Below are positions 1-7,229 of a DNA stretch of 31,271 nt, one piece after another; the stretch's first letter is position 1, and each line of letters opens with the position of its first letter. A program made the translations under genes and the position numbers. The stretch covers positions 1 to 31,271 of the forward strand of contig CAJFQL010000028.1 of the NCBI GenBank assembly GCA_904419035.1, read 5' to 3'. The stretch is from Heritagella caecorum. GTDB lineage: Bacteria; Bacillota; Clostridia; Oscillospirales; Acutalibacteraceae. A model generated the notes under the pieces. It did not search any database and was not told where the DNA came from. It saw only the letters and a list, made by a program, of their open reading frames with translations.

Positions 1-35
1 AGAAGACCTCCTTTTTCAGTTGTTCTCCTGTTCAT
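1..35 (-). CDS. start of a leftward gene cut by the window edge (unidentified)
   Basis: On the minus strand an ATG at 35-33 follows an AAAGGA ribosome binding site with a 5-base spacer and opens a frame that reads MNRRTTEKGGL before leaving the window. A second, stronger site (AAGGAGG, about 7-14) lies inside this frame. The real gene may therefore start just beyond the left edge, with the first ATG opening only a short leader. Too little is visible to name a product. Confidence 0.3.
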   Translation of the reverse strand, partial: MNRRTTEKGGL

Positions 36-97
36 TTTATTCCTTTAACTTACCTATGTCCTGAATCTTTTTACTTACCTTTCTCATGATACTATAC

Positions 98-125
98 ACC
101 GCCCCGGCCATTCAGCCGGAGCGGT
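98..125. repeat. GC-rich inverted repeat in the leader region of the left-edge gene
   Basis: ACCGCCCCGGC and GCCGGAGCGGT form an 11-bp stem with one mismatch around a 6-base loop. Neither side is followed by a clear T-run, so it is not a standard terminator. The stretch from 36 to 403 holds this hairpin and the terminator at 260-306; no gene was seen in it. Confidence 0.4.
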
Positions 126-259
126 TCTAAAAAAGGGCGCACTACCCCCTTGTATTTTGAGGGCTTGAAATTAACCCATTTGGGGCTTTCGTTAATCTAT
201 CTATATAACTGTCGGAAACTTTTACACTTCCGACAACGGGAAAAAAGAGTGGTAAACGC

Positions 260-306
260 AAAAAAGCGGAGTTCCCAGCCTGAAAAATCAGGTGAAAACT
301 CCGCTT
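260..306 (-). terminator. second leftward Rho-independent terminator
   Basis: A 10-bp perfect stem (AAGCGGAGTT with AACTCCGCTT) encloses a smaller CCTGA/TCAGG hairpin. Read on the minus strand it runs into TTTTTT. It lies about 100 bases beyond the terminator that already follows tRNA-Tyr, so it is either a backup or ends a small transcript in 306-403. Confidence 0.6.
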
Positions 307-403
307 AGCTTTGCAGATATCTCTAAAAACGGGGATGACAGTAATGGGACACCAATCCTTTTTTGAAACGGAAAAAAGCCCGCAAACCCGCATGAATACT
401 AAG

Positions 404-434
404 AAAAATGTGCCTGACAGTAAAATCAGGCACA
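404..434 (-). terminator. terminator of the tRNA-Thr/tRNA-Tyr transcript
   Basis: A 9-bp perfect stem (TGTGCCTGA with TCAGGCACA, 8-base loop) is followed on the minus strand by TTTTTC, a few bases after the CCA end of tRNA-Tyr. Confidence 0.75.
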
Positions 435-439
435 TAATC

Positions 440-525
440 TGGTGGAGGAGAGTGGATTCGAACCACTGAAGCGATAAAGCAGCAGATTTACAGTCTGTCC
501 CCTTTGGCCACTCGGGAACTCCTCC
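440..525 (-). tRNA. tRNA-Tyr (anticodon GTA)
   Basis: The minus strand folds as an 86-base class II tRNA. The acceptor stem is GGAGGAG/CTCCTCC, the discriminator base is A and CCA is encoded. The anticodon loop carries GTA, the variable arm is long and the T loop is GGTTCGAATCC. It follows tRNA-Thr by 38 bases in the same direction, and no promoter is visible between them, so the two are probably co-transcribed from the promoter at 657-685. Confidence 0.95.
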
Positions 526-563
526 AAATATAAAATTTTTCGATCGCAAATGCAGGAATAAAA

Positions 564-639
564 TGGAGCTGGTGGACGGACTCGAACCCCCGGCCTGCTG
601 ATTACAAATCAGCTGCTCTACCAGCTGAGCTACACCAGC
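564..639 (-). tRNA. tRNA-Thr (anticodon TGT)
   Basis: The minus strand folds as a 76-base tRNA with acceptor stem GCTGGTG/CACCAGC, discriminator T and an encoded CCA. The anticodon stem is CTGAT/ATCAG and the loop carries TGT, which reads ACA. The T arm includes GGTTCGAGTCC. It is the first gene of the tRNA pair. Confidence 0.95.
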
Positions 640-656
640 ATTCACAACGCTTGATT

Positions 657-685
657 ATTATACCGCGGAGGGATAAAAAAGTCAA
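657..685 (-). promoter_or_regulatory. promoter of the tRNA-Thr/tRNA-Tyr pair
   Basis: The minus strand reads TTGACT (685-680), a 17-base spacer and TATAAT (662-657). This is close to the sigma-A consensus. Transcription would begin about 10 bases before tRNA-Thr. Confidence 0.85.
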
Positions 686-708
686 CCCTTTTTTTATAAT
701 TTTAAAGA

Positions 709-740
709 AAAAAGGAAGAGCGGATTGGCTCTTCCTTTTA
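709..740 (-). terminator. terminator after the metal-receptor-like lipoprotein gene
   Basis: AAGGAAGAGC and GCTCTTCCTT pair around a 6-base loop, and on the minus strand a T-run follows. It lies directly after the TGA of the lipoprotein gene. Confidence 0.85.
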
Positions 741-743
741 CTT

Positions 744-1931
744 TCATTCATCGGTGCGAGGTACGGCCGCATCGGAGTACAGTACTTTCTGCATCTTGGC
801 ATCGGCTATACCGGTGGTTTCCATCCCATTGAGCAGCTGGAAGTCCATCACGGCCTGCACCGTTGCATCGCCATACGTCCCGCTGCATGCCACGAACATA
901 TACCCCAGTTCGTCCAGCCGTTTCTGCAAGGCCATTACGGCATCGCCTTCATCGCCCTTTTTCAGAGTCGTGGTGCCGGTATTTTCCGTGCCGGACGATT
1001 CGGACTGGCTGCTTTCTTCCTGGCTGCTTTCTTCGCTGGTTTCCAGCAGTTCGGGATACACGGTCCCGGCCATCGTTGTGGCTGTCAAAATCGTGGTCCG
1101 ACCCATCCGTGTAACGTCAGACGCTTCCATTTCGACCACATGTTTCTTTTTTACCGCCGTCAGCGACGCATAGTTTTTATCGCTCATCAGCTGTTCTTTG
1201 ACTTCACTGCTGCAGAAAATGTAATCCGGATCAGCCCGCTTCAGGCTGTCCATCTCGATTTCTCCGCCCTTTTCGCCCTTAAAGGCATTGGTCACACCGG
1301 AACAGGAAAAGAGCACATCGCAAAAAGTATCACCCGTTGCCACATGACCGTCCAGGTCATACAGATAGCAGGCCGTTGTCACCGTGTTGCTGTCGGGAAT
1401 GACCCGGTTGATGTCATCCAGCGTGGTCAGAATATTTTCGGCGGCTTCTACCCCGTGCAGGTACCCGGTATTACCGCCCCGCATGGCCGAAGCTACTTCG
1501 GTATAAAGCCGCTGCAACCCTTTTCGGGAGGCCGCCGTGTCCAGAACCAACGGCGTAATGCCGCTATTTTGCAGGGCCGTTTTCTGTTCCTCGGTGGGTT
1601 CGTCTTCTGTCAGCAGCAATGTTACTCCCAGGCTCTTCATTTTCTCGGCGTCATCCATAGTCACCACGGGCAAAACCTTCAGCTCCGTTTGGGTACAGCT
1701 TTCGCTGCGGGCTTTCAGGTCGATTTCATACCCCAGTGCCAGTACGACATCCGCTAGGTTATCGGACAGCACGGCCACCCCGCCGGGCTGTGCGCTGAGC
1801 GTCACGTCCCCTACCGTTACGGGGTAATCGCTGGCATTGGCGCCATCTTCAATCCCACCGCCGCCGGAACACCCGGTCATCAGCAGCGCTACCATACAAA
1901 TGCTCATCAGCAACGCAACAAAACGTTTCAT
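744..1931 (-). CDS. lipoprotein: metal-receptor-type binding domain fused to a peptidoglycan-binding domain
   Basis: This 395-residue protein begins with a lipoprotein signal (lipobox LMTGC, lipidated Cys21), so it should be anchored outside the membrane. Residues about 35-300 resemble the helical-backbone metal receptor fold of BtuF/FepB-type binding proteins. Clues are the opening PVTVGDVTLSAQPGGVAVLSD, a paired-lobe layout and a late SDKNYASLTAVKKKHVVEM segment. A Ser/Glu-rich linker (about 298-322) leads to a C-terminal PG_binding_1-like domain with LKKGDEGDAVMALQKRLDELGY. Family knowledge suggests binding of a corrinoid, heme or iron chelate, but no permease or ATPase lies nearby, so it may have another role such as wall-bound sensing. 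The start follows an AAGGAGG site. It lies 21 bases after the AAA+ gene and probably shares its promoter. Confidence 0.75.
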   Translation of the reverse strand: MKRFVALLMSICMVALLMTGCSGGGGIEDGANASDYPVTVGDVTLSAQPGGVAVLSDNLADVVLALGYEIDLKARSESCTQTELKVLPVVTMDDAEKMKSLGVTLLLTEDEPTEEQKTALQNSGITPLVLDTAASRKGLQRLYTEVASAMRGGNTGYLHGVEAAENILTTLDDINRVIPDSNTVTTACYLYDLDGHVATGDTFCDVLFSCSGVTNAFKGEKGGEIEMDSLKRADPDYIFCSSEVKEQLMSDKNYASLTAVKKKHVVEMEASDVTRMGRTTILTATTMAGTVYPELLETSEESSQEESSQSESSGTENTGTTTLKKGDEGDAVMALQKRLDELGYMFVACSGTYGDATVQAVMDFQLLNGMETTGIADAKMQKVLYSDAAVPRTDE

Positions 1932-1952
1932 ATATAACCTCCTTTTCGTTCT

Positions 1953-3218
1953 TTACAAATCCTGCAGCGATCCTTTCTGACGGATCTGAGCTTCGGCTGC
2001 ATTGATAAACTGGGTGGCACAGCGCGGAGAACGTCCTCCGCGGGATGTTGCCCACCGTTCGCCCATCACTTCCAACTGCGGAATATACTCGTCCAGTCCC
2101 CGCTGCTCGGCCAGCTTGCGAATAATATCCAAATACCGGGCGCGGTCCGGCAACATAAAGTTCACCGAAAGGCCAAACCGGTCGGCCAGCGACAGGCTTT
2201 CCTGGATGGTATCGCCCTTATGCACTTCGTCTCCATCCCGGTCGGAAAAAGTTTCCCGCACCAGGTGGCGCCGGTTGGATGTAGCATAAATCAGCGTATT
2301 GGCCGGACGGGCCGCCAGGCCGCCTTCCAGCACAGCTTTCAAGCTGGCATACGTGCTGTCTTGCTGGGAAAAACTCAAATCATCGATAAAAATAATGAAC
2401 TTCATGGGCAGCGCCGCAATCTGATCGACCAGTTGGGGGAATTCCATCAGGGATTCCTTGGGCATTTCGATCACCCGCAGCCGCTGGGTATAATAGGTAT
2501 TGAGAATCGCCTTGACCGTGGAGGATTTCCCCGTGCCCCGGTCACCGTACAACAGGCAGTTGTTGGCAGGCAATCCTTTCAGGAATGCCACGGTATTGTC
2601 AACGACCATACCCCGCTGCAAATCATACCCCTTCAAATCGTTCATGCTGGTGCGATCCGGATGTTCTACCGGCACAATCTTGCCGCCCCGCCAGATAAAG
2701 GCCCTATACCGGGCATACAGGCCACAGCCATTACAGCTGTAATAGGCCTGCATATTCCGGCGGATATGGGAAAGATCCTCGCTTTGCATCACGGAAACCG
2801 GCCGGCCGGTTTCCCACCGGGGCAACTGTAGTTCTTTTGCGCCGGGTATATCCTGCAGCAGGTCGTCCGGCGTCAGGGCCGCCAATTCCAAGATCAGCGA
2901 AAGATCCCGTTCCACCGCCGCACACAAAACCGGGGAAAATTCCTCTTTGCCTGCCGCGCATTCCAGCGAGAACACATTTTCATCGAAAAGCGCAGCCTGC
3001 GTCAAACAGCCGGCAAAATCATCGCACCGCCCTTTGCGGCACAGCGATGAAAAAAGAGCGCCCCAATCCCGGGCAAACGGCAGCAAATCACCGGTTTCCA
3101 GGGTGTGGCAGCCGGTTTGCAGCAGTTGCTGCAGAGCTTTCACTGTCTCTTGTTCCAAGATGCCTCTATAAACGGAAAGAGAAGCCATCTTCACAGCGGC
3201 TTCGCGTATTTTCTGCAT
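1953..3218 (-). CDS. AAA+ ATPase of the DUF815 family
   Basis: This 421-residue cytoplasmic protein carries a Walker A motif, GDRGTGKSS, near residues 225-233 and a Walker B motif, FIIFIDD, near 274-280. Downstream are conserved blocks such as YATSNRRHLVRE and LSLADRFGLSVNF, which fit the DUF815 ATP-binding family. The N-terminal 200 residues are helical and show no other recognisable domain. I chose the ATG at 3218 over the one at 3248. A TTGACA-18-TAAAAT promoter sits at 3276-3247, so a transcript would start near 3240, and GAGGGAG lies properly before 3218. Members of the family are common in Clostridia, but their client is not known to me. The lipoprotein gene follows in the same operon. 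Confidence 0.8.
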   Translation of the reverse strand: MQKIREAAVKMASLSVYRGILEQETVKALQQLLQTGCHTLETGDLLPFARDWGALFSSLCRKGRCDDFAGCLTQAALFDENVFSLECAAGKEEFSPVLCAAVERDLSLILELAALTPDDLLQDIPGAKELQLPRWETGRPVSVMQSEDLSHIRRNMQAYYSCNGCGLYARYRAFIWRGGKIVPVEHPDRTSMNDLKGYDLQRGMVVDNTVAFLKGLPANNCLLYGDRGTGKSSTVKAILNTYYTQRLRVIEMPKESLMEFPQLVDQIAALPMKFIIFIDDLSFSQQDSTYASLKAVLEGGLAARPANTLIYATSNRRHLVRETFSDRDGDEVHKGDTIQESLSLADRFGLSVNFMLPDRARYLDIIRKLAEQRGLDEYIPQLEVMGERWATSRGGRSPRCATQFINAAEAQIRQKGSLQDL

Positions 3219-3246
3219 GATTTGACTCCCTCGCTTTCTTTTGCTC

Positions 3247-3276
3247 ATTTTACCCCGCCCGGCTGCCTCTTGTCAA
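3247..3276 (-). promoter_or_regulatory. promoter of the AAA+/lipoprotein operon
   Basis: The minus strand reads TTGACA (3276-3271), an 18-base spacer and TAAAAT (3252-3247). It sets the start codon of the AAA+ gene to 3218, because the upstream ATG at 3248 would lie before the transcript start. Confidence 0.8.
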
Positions 3277-3292
3277 CTTTTGCAGAAAAATG

Positions 3293-3309
3293 GCGGAAAA
3301 CTTTTCCGC
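3293..3309. promoter_or_regulatory. 17-bp palindrome between divergent promoters (possible operator)
   Basis: GCGGAAAA and TTTTCCGC are perfect inverted arms around a single C. The site lies 17 bases upstream of the -35 of the AAA+ operon promoter and 10 bases upstream of the -35 of the tRNA-Ser promoter. It could be an operator or only a chance AT/GC dyad. Confidence 0.35.
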
Positions 3310-3318
3310 TTTGCCCTC

Positions 3319-3347
3319 TTGATTTTTTCCCAACATTCTGATAGAAT
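3319..3347 (+). promoter_or_regulatory. promoter of tRNA-Ser
   Basis: TTGATT (3319-3324), a 17-base spacer and TAGAAT (3342-3347) precede the tRNA by about 32 bases. Confidence 0.7.
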
Positions 3348-3379
3348 AGTTGAAGTTTCTTTTCTTGTATATTCTATAT

Positions 3380-3468
3380 GGAAGCGTATCGAAGTGGTCA
3401 TAACGGGCCTGACTCGAAATCAGGTAGTCCGCAAGGGCTCGTGGGTTCGAATCCCACCGCTTCCGCCA
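3380..3468 (+). tRNA. tRNA-Ser (anticodon CGA)
   Basis: This 89-base class II tRNA has acceptor stem GGAAGCG/CGCTTCC, discriminator G and an encoded CCA. The anticodon stem CCTGA/TCAGG holds the loop CTCGAAA, giving anticodon CGA for UCG. The variable arm is long (GTAGTCCGCAAGGGCTC), as expected for serine. Confidence 0.95.
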
Positions 3469-3470
3469 GA

Positions 3471-3507
3471 CAGACCTGGAATCGATAGATTTCAGGTCTG
3501 TTTTTTA
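3471..3507 (+). terminator. terminator of tRNA-Ser
   Basis: CAGACCTG and CAGGTCTG pair around a 14-base loop and are followed by TTTTTTATTT, starting 3 bases after the tRNA CCA end. Confidence 0.85.
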
Positions 3508-3550
3508 TTTCGCATTTTTTCTCGCAATAAAAATCAGGAGGCGTTACTAC

Positions 3551-4003
3551 ATGCGCGAACGTGTATTGACAGAACTGACCACCATGTGTATGGTCTATAA
3601 TGGCAGCAAAGTGTTAGTACAAAACCGTACGGATTCCGCCTGGCCGGGCATCAGTTTTCCCGGCGGCCATGTGGAAAGCGGGGAATCCTTTACCGAATCG
3701 GTTATACGGGAAGTGCGGGAAGAAACCGGGCTAACCATCCGGCACCCGGTTCTGTGCGGTGTCAAAGATTGGGAAAACGAAGATAAAAGCCGGTATATCA
3801 TTTTATTTTTTAAAACGGATAAATTCGACGGGCAGCTGACTTCTTCCAGCGAGGGCGACGTTTTTTGGGTGGAAAAGGAGGAACTCCCCCACTATTCCCT
3901 GGCCCCTGATTTTGCGGATATGTACCCTATTTTTGAAAATGACCAACTCAGCGAATTTTTCTACCGCCCTACAAAAGAAGGCTGGCAGAAAGAGATTCGT
4001 TAA
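3551..4003 (+). CDS. Nudix hydrolase (MutT-like, possibly 8-oxo-dGTP diphosphatase)
   Basis: This 150-residue cytoplasmic protein has a complete Nudix box near residues 39-61: G-x5-E-x7-REV-x-EETG-L, starting at GHVESGE. The Glu residues of REVREE bind the catalytic metal, and the family hydrolyses nucleoside diphosphates linked to another group. The remaining sequence, with NRTDSAWPGISFPGGHV before the box and KSRYIILFFKT after it, fits small MutT-like enzymes. The exact substrate cannot be read from sequence. The start follows CAGGAGG with an ordinary spacer. No clear promoter of its own was found after the tRNA-Ser terminator, so some expression may come from readthrough. Confidence 0.85.
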   Translation: MRERVLTELTTMCMVYNGSKVLVQNRTDSAWPGISFPGGHVESGESFTESVIREVREETGLTIRHPVLCGVKDWENEDKSRYIILFFKTDKFDGQLTSSSEGDVFWVEKEELPHYSLAPDFADMYPIFENDQLSEFFYRPTKEGWQKEIR

Positions 4004-4007
4004 TGAA

Positions 4008-4042
4008 AAAAGGCTATTCCGTTTTTACGGATAGCCTTTTCT
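4008..4042. terminator. bidirectional terminator between converging genes
   Basis: AAGGCTAT and ATAGCCTT, with an inner CCG/CGG, form a stem flanked by A-run and T-run. It can end the Nudix transcript rightward and the UroD-family transcript leftward. Confidence 0.85.
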
Positions 4043-4053
4043 TTATATATCCA

Positions 4054-5058
4054 TTATTTTACATACAGCTCCCGGTCCATGGCAATCAGGTTTTCAAAGG
4101 GTGTGTTGCCGGGCACTTCACAACCGCCAGCGATCATGGAGCGGGCATTTCCCACCGCCAAGCAGGCCTTTGCTTTTTCGGCCACTTCCTGAGGCGTACT
4201 GCTCAAGATCACCGCCACCGGGTCCAGATTGCCGCAGATACTAATAGGATCATCCTTTACCAATTCCACTGCTGCTTTGTAATCCACCATCCAGTCAATA
4301 TCCAGGATATCCGGCCCGACTTTCCGCAGAAGCGGCAGCAAAGGCGTGATATTCCCGCAAATATGCAGCTTTACTTTGGCCCCCAAGCTGTGGACATATG
4401 CGACAATCTTTTGATCATAGTCCATGGCATATTCTTCATACAGTGACGGTCCAATCAGGGAAGCCACTGCATTGCCCACGCCAATAATGTCGGCCCCGGC
4501 ATCTACCTGGGCTTTGGCAAACGCTTTCTGCTGGTCGTGAACAATTTCCATCAGTTCCGGCAGGTACTCTTCGTCTTCAGCCAGGTCATACATCAGTTCC
4601 GTCACACCGCGCAGGTCGGCGCATTCCGCCAGCACGCCTTCCACCCAGCCGATAATGGGGATTTCACCTCCCACTTTTTCCCGGAACAGTTCCACAGCCC
4701 GAATGCGGTCCAGGGTGCGGTCGTTCTCATAGGGGCTGACAATCTTTAGTTTTGAAAGGTCACAGTCTTTTTGCAGCAGCGCCGGGGTGCTGTGGGGCAC
4801 CGCGTCTTCCGGGAATGTAATGGTGGCGCCAAACGAGGCGGTTTCCCGCATGGGGTCGGAAATGGCGCTCACGGCGTCAAACCCGAAATGCTCCACACAG
4901 TACAGGTTCCCTTCCACCAACTTTTTATAATTTTGGGCATACTCCCGGTAACTGATACCGGCACACTTGGCCACCAGGGCCATGGCAATGTTCAGATTCG
5001 GTACTTTATCTACCGGCTGACCCGCCATACGGGCCCATACGCGTTCATACGGGGTCAT
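4054..5058 (-). CDS. uroporphyrinogen decarboxylase-family protein, MtaA/MtbA-like methyltransferase type
   Basis: This 334-residue protein belongs to the UroD fold. It carries the zinc-site pattern of MtaA/MtbA methylcobamide methyltransferases: HICGN (His232, Cys234) and a late GGCEVPGNTP (Cys313). True heme-pathway UroD lacks these. The family moves methyl groups between a corrinoid and a thiol or similar acceptor, but no corrinoid protein or partner methyltransferase is encoded nearby. I chose the ATG at 5058, which follows AGGAGG and overlaps the stop of the upstream glycosidase as ATGA. The longer frame upstream has no signal and runs inside the glycosidase gene. Its coupling to a sugar hydrolase suggests work on a methylated sugar or on a cofactor made during sugar breakdown; this is inference. 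Confidence 0.8.
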   Translation of the reverse strand: MTPYERVWARMAGQPVDKVPNLNIAMALVAKCAGISYREYAQNYKKLVEGNLYCVEHFGFDAVSAISDPMRETASFGATITFPEDAVPHSTPALLQKDCDLSKLKIVSPYENDRTLDRIRAVELFREKVGGEIPIIGWVEGVLAECADLRGVTELMYDLAEDEEYLPELMEIVHDQQKAFAKAQVDAGADIIGVGNAVASLIGPSLYEEYAMDYDQKIVAYVHSLGAKVKLHICGNITPLLPLLRKVGPDILDIDWMVDYKAAVELVKDDPISICGNLDPVAVILSSTPQEVAEKAKACLAVGNARSMIAGGCEVPGNTPFENLIAMDRELYVK

Positions 5059-6947
5059 GCATTTTTGCCTCCTATCTCCATAGGAAACGTCACTTTCCGC
5101 AGAATGGTTCCCCCCATGGGCACCAAGGTGCTTTCGATCGTTTTTTCTCCATCCCAAAAATGGCCCGTGATACTCTGGTGCTGCCAATTTCCATCGGGAG
5201 TATCCTGATGCCGGAAGGAAGCGCGGTCGTCTTCGTGAATCTTCCAGGTTTCCCGCTCGGGCTGGGTGGATTCATACCCCACCTCCCGGAACGGGGAGAG
5301 CGCATATGTAAAAATGGTATGTTCTTCGCTCTCAATAGGCAGTGCATACAAAAGCGGCCCGTAGCTAACAAACAGATTTTTGCAGAAATCGGTGTGCATT
5401 TTTACATCACAGGTAAAGGTCACCGTAAAGCACTGCGTGCCGCTCCATTCTTTTTCGATCACATACCGGTTTGCTTCTTCGTGTCCGGCTTCTTGTACCT
5501 GCATGGAAGTAGCCCACCGGGGTTTCCGGATGCCAAACGCAAACGTCACCGGATGTTTGGCCGTCACTTCAAACTGTACGGTTAGATGGGCCGGGTAATC
5601 GGTTACCTGCCGCACCGTGACCGGTACGCCGTCCAATTCATACGTAAACCGGCTGCCGCCAAATAAGACGGCGGTAAAGCCGTCTTTTTCCTTATGATAC
5701 ATGTTCTGCACATAGTGCGGCGTCAGGCGTCCCATGTTCGGTACGCAGCATACCGCCGTGGTCTGGTGTGCAGGCGAATATTTGTAGCGTTCATCGGCGT
5801 ATACATCCCCCCGGTGATGATGCCGGTTAGCCGTATAGCAGTTATCGTTTTTGCAGTACATGATCGAGCTTTCGGTGGGATGTTTCATACCCATACCGGC
5901 GTTATAGTACAGCCATTCCATCTTGTCGCCCCATACCATCTGCCCGCTTTTTTCCAGCAGTAAGGCATAGCTGTCGAACAGCTCCGTAACGGAACAGAAT
6001 TCATACCCGGTAGTACTGGCATTGGCTGTGCGGCCGCCAATCCATTCGTCGCCCACTGGGCCACCAGAGGGTGTCAGATAAAACGGCAGTTTTGCCAGCA
6101 GCTGATCCAGCAGATGGCGGTATGCCGGTTTCCGATAGGCTGCAATCACAACCGGGCGCACATGTTCATAGGCATGTACCCCGTGGTCCTTCCAGAAATA
6201 ATCCGGGTTTTCCAGGGACTCGATTTTCATGTCTTCTTCCGATACCCGGTTTTCGGAATAATTTTCGTACAGCCACACGGCATACTCTTCATACGTCTCG
6301 TCCCCCGTGATGGCCGTCATTTCACAGAGGGCATCCACAATGGTAAGCCCATGGCAATGGCCCGAAAAGCTGTTTTCCACGCAGAAGGGGTTGGACTGTC
6401 CCTTGGGGTACCCTTCCATTAAATTTGCAAAGGCACGTTTTAGCGCTTGCAGCACTTTCGCATTGCCAGTCGCTTCATAATACCCCAAAAGCCCGCGGTA
6501 CAAGGTGGATTTGGCTCACAGTTCACCGTTTTCCGTCGTGTGCCGGTACCGAAGATCTTTTCCATAAATGCCCAAATACCCGTCTTCGTCCTGGGTCTGT
6601 AAAATCGTGTCAACATAGGCATCCACTTTTTTCCGCCATGTTTCGTCTTCCAGCAACAGCCCGGCGCGCACATACCCATCCCGCCAGTTGGACTGGCTTT
6701 CGCTGTTCCACCACATATACTGTACATCGACACCCTGGATATCCTTGTCCTCGTGTTCATCCGGCTTGCGCCCCAGCTCCGCCTGTTTGGAAAGCCGGGT
6801 CAACCGGTCAGCCCCATAGATTTTTTGGTCCCGCACAATCGTGGGCGCTAATTCCTCCAAATGCCCAATACAGCCATTCATATCCCGTTCGATACTGGCT
6901 CGCAGGGCCCCTTCCGGTTTCACGGCGCCAAAAAAGATTTTTTCCAT
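5055..6947 (-). pseudogene. GH127-type (DUF1680) beta-L-arabinofuranosidase-like gene with an in-frame UGA
   Basis: The frame runs 630 residues if one UGA at codon 144 (6518-6516) is read through, which matches the usual GH127 length. Before it lies the N-terminal helical region (MEKIFFGAVKPEG to ENGEL). After it the frame continues without a shift into AKSTLYRGLLGYYEATG, then the barrel with TTAVCCVPNMGRL, where the CC pair fits the catalytic and zinc-binding Cys pair of GH127. The usual ETCA motif is not obvious, so specificity may differ from known members. The stop sits where relatives often have an aromatic residue after EL, so a TGG-to-TGA change is a simple explanation. The start follows GGGAGAGG. 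There is no signal peptide. It may be a recent pseudogene, a sequencing error, or restarted at the TTG at 6503. Confidence 0.8.
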
Positions 6948-7023
6948 CGTCCTCTCCCTTCTGCTGGTTGCCAGCCTTCCCTTTCCCCCGAACCTTATGG
7001 TTCTGAAAGAAGGGATTGCGATA

Positions 7024-7041
7024 AAATGGAACGTTCCATTT
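7024..7041. promoter_or_regulatory. 18-bp perfect palindrome, likely LacI-family operator
   Basis: AAATGGAACGTTCCATTT is a perfect palindrome with a central CG, the form expected for LacI-family operators. It lies 10 bases downstream of the -10 of the glycosidase promoter, around +3 to +20, where a bound repressor would block transcription. The adjacent divergent gene encodes a LacI-type regulator. Confidence 0.8.
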
Positions 7042-7050
7042 GCTGTTTTC

Positions 7051-7079
7051 ATTATAAAGTGTCCCGTTTTTTTCCTCAA
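7051..7079 (-). promoter_or_regulatory. promoter of the GH127/UroD-family operon
   Basis: The minus strand reads TTGAGG (7079-7074), a 17-base spacer and a perfect TATAAT (7056-7051). The leader to the start codon at 6947 is about 97 bases and contains the palindrome at 7024-7041. Confidence 0.85.
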
Positions 7080-7165
7080 TATCCAAACTGTCCAATCTTT
7101 CTCCTCGCTTCTTGTGCAGGGTTGCCTTTTTCTTGTAGGATACCCCATGCACACCGGCCGCCGCC

Positions 7166-7194
7166 TTGCACGGGTGCCCTCGCTCTGTTATAAT
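7166..7194 (+). promoter_or_regulatory. promoter of the LacI/solute-binding-protein fusion gene
   Basis: TTGCAC (7166-7171), a 17-base spacer and TATAAT (7189-7194). Transcription would start near 7201, about 29 bases before the ATG. No copy of the 7024-7041 palindrome overlaps it. Confidence 0.85.
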
Positions 7195-7229
7195 TTTCTT
7201 GATCTGAGGAAAAAAAGAAGGTACCGACT

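Noticed and set aside
142..645. A 167-codon minus-strand open frame across the tRNA region
   Set aside because: It runs through tRNA-Thr, tRNA-Tyr and two terminators and encodes nothing recognisable.
651..1757. A 368-codon plus-strand frame opposite the lipoprotein gene
   Set aside because: The minus strand has a signal peptide, two domains, a ribosome binding site and a terminator; the plus frame has none of these.
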